Shown: positions 12,373 to 12,890 of the stretch, one piece after another
How the letters are laid out: every line of letters starts with the position of its first letter
How positions within the stretch are numbered: the first letter of the stretch is position 1
Assembly (NCBI GenBank): GCA_025361385.1
Contig: JANYAJ010000462.1
Location: forward strand, 1-12,890
DNA: 12,890 bases
From: Nitrospira sp.
Lineage (GTDB): Bacteria > Nitrospirota > Nitrospiria > Nitrospirales > Nitrospiraceae
Direction of reading: 5' to 3'
Program-made: the position numbers and the translations under genes
The notes under the pieces: generated by a model
Databases searched by the model: none
Seen by the model: the letters and a program-made list of their open reading frames with translations, nothing else
Told to the model about the DNA's origin: nothing

Positions 12373-12890
12373 GCCCCCCTTGGCTGCTCCAGAAACAATC
12401 GCACGCCGACCTTCTGTCCCTTAATCCTGGTACGGCTGAGGGTCTCGATGATCTCGCGCGCCATCACTTCAGGCACTTCCACCAGCGAGAATCGATCCAT
12501 AATTTCGACAGCGCCAATCGAACTCGAATTGAGTCCGGCTTCGTTGGCAATCGCGCCGACGAGATCGCCCGCCCGGATGCCTGCCTCCCGGCCAGCGCCG
12601 ATATAGACCTTCGCCATACCTGGCGTTCGGCCGCCACGACCTGGAGGGCTGAACGGCCTGCCCTGTCCCTCTCTCGGCATCATCGCACCAGCTCGCCCGC
12701 GGGGATCCGATCGAGAATCTTCCATGGGGCGCCGTCCCATCGATGGACGCTCCGGCGGTCTGTTCGACACGGCCGGAATATCGTATTCCTTCCGCTCCCC
12801 ACCCTGCAGACGAAACACGAGCTTGAGGGCGGCAGCCGCCACTTCCGCCGGGTCTCCTTGTTCAGCCATCGAGGCCACCACAGCCCGAAA
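12366..12890 (-). CDS. DEAD-box ATP-dependent RNA helicase, C-terminal part (cut by window edge)
   Basis: The last 174 residues of a DeaD/CsdA-type RNA helicase are visible; the frame is open to the right edge and the helicase core lies outside. The visible part starts in the helical region after the core (EQGDPAEVAAAALKLVFRL), passes through a disordered arginine-, proline- and glycine-rich linker of about 60 residues, and ends in a DbpA-type RNA-binding domain: KVYIGAGREAGIRAGDLVGAI, SSSIGAVEIMDRFSLVEVP and IKGQKVGVRLF. Such helicases help ribosome assembly and mRNA decay, especially in the cold. The RGG-like linker is typical of accessory RNA contacts. The stop codon lies inside a 90-bp palindrome. 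I am confident of the family; which paralog it is cannot be told from this part. Confidence 0.88.
   Translation of the reverse strand, partial: FRAVVASMAEQGDPAEVAAAALKLVFRLQGGERKEYDIPAVSNRPPERPSMGRRPMEDSRSDPRGRAGAMMPREGQGRPFSPPGRGGRTPGMAKVYIGAGREAGIRAGDLVGAIANEAGLNSSSIGAVEIMDRFSLVEVPEVMAREIIETLSRTRIKGQKVGVRLFLEQPRGAR

Noticed and set aside
12175..12606. 143-codon open frame on the plus strand
   Set aside because: It runs through a palindromic repeat and antisense to the RNA helicase C-terminal domain.

Overview
The window most likely comes from a Gram-negative, moderately GC-rich bacterium. A Nitrospira-like member of the Nitrospirota is my best guess. It rests on remembered gene content and repeat style, not on a marker gene, so treat it as inference. 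The outer-membrane PagL-like protein supports a Gram-negative cell. No rRNA, tRNA, CRISPR array, insertion sequence or phage gene was seen.

Positions 1-5736: after the cut-off start of an unknown gene on the minus strand (1-204) and a divergent promoter region, there is a plus-strand operon for sulfur-carrier-dependent amino acid synthesis. The order is ThiS-like carrier, cysteine synthase, E1-like adenylyltransferase, threonine synthase, MoaD/CysO-like carrier, NIL-domain protein, second E1-like enzyme, JAMM metalloprotease. It reads as two similar modules, each with a carrier, an activating enzyme and a PLP fold-type II enzyme, sharing one protease. By analogy with mycobacterial CysO/CysM/Mec and the Wolinella Hcy system, the E1 enzymes would adenylate the carrier diglycine, the thiocarboxylate would donate sulfur to a PLP enzyme, and the protease would trim carrier tails or release the product. 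Both carriers end with residues beyond the diglycine, most strikingly the MoaD-like one (GG followed by SSCQA). In both, the diglycine codons also form the Shine-Dalgarno site of the next gene. Two copies of one palindromic repeat interrupt the operon.

Positions 5737-8312: a long GT-rich imperfect hairpin, a small secreted two-cysteine protein (plus strand), a repeat remnant that may act as a terminator, an isolated SF2 DEAD/DEAH helicase (minus strand), and a possible 52-residue ORF just upstream of the helicase.

Positions 8313-12890: a membrane-anchored sensor diguanylate cyclase (Cache-like, GAF, GGDEF with intact active and inhibitory sites), then on the minus strand a PagL-like lipid A deacylase, a family I inorganic pyrophosphatase, and the C-terminal part of a DEAD-box RNA helicase running off the right edge. 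A 90-bp palindrome lies directly 3' of the pyrophosphatase gene and another directly 3' of the RNA helicase gene. They share an inner core but have different, self-complementary outer arms.
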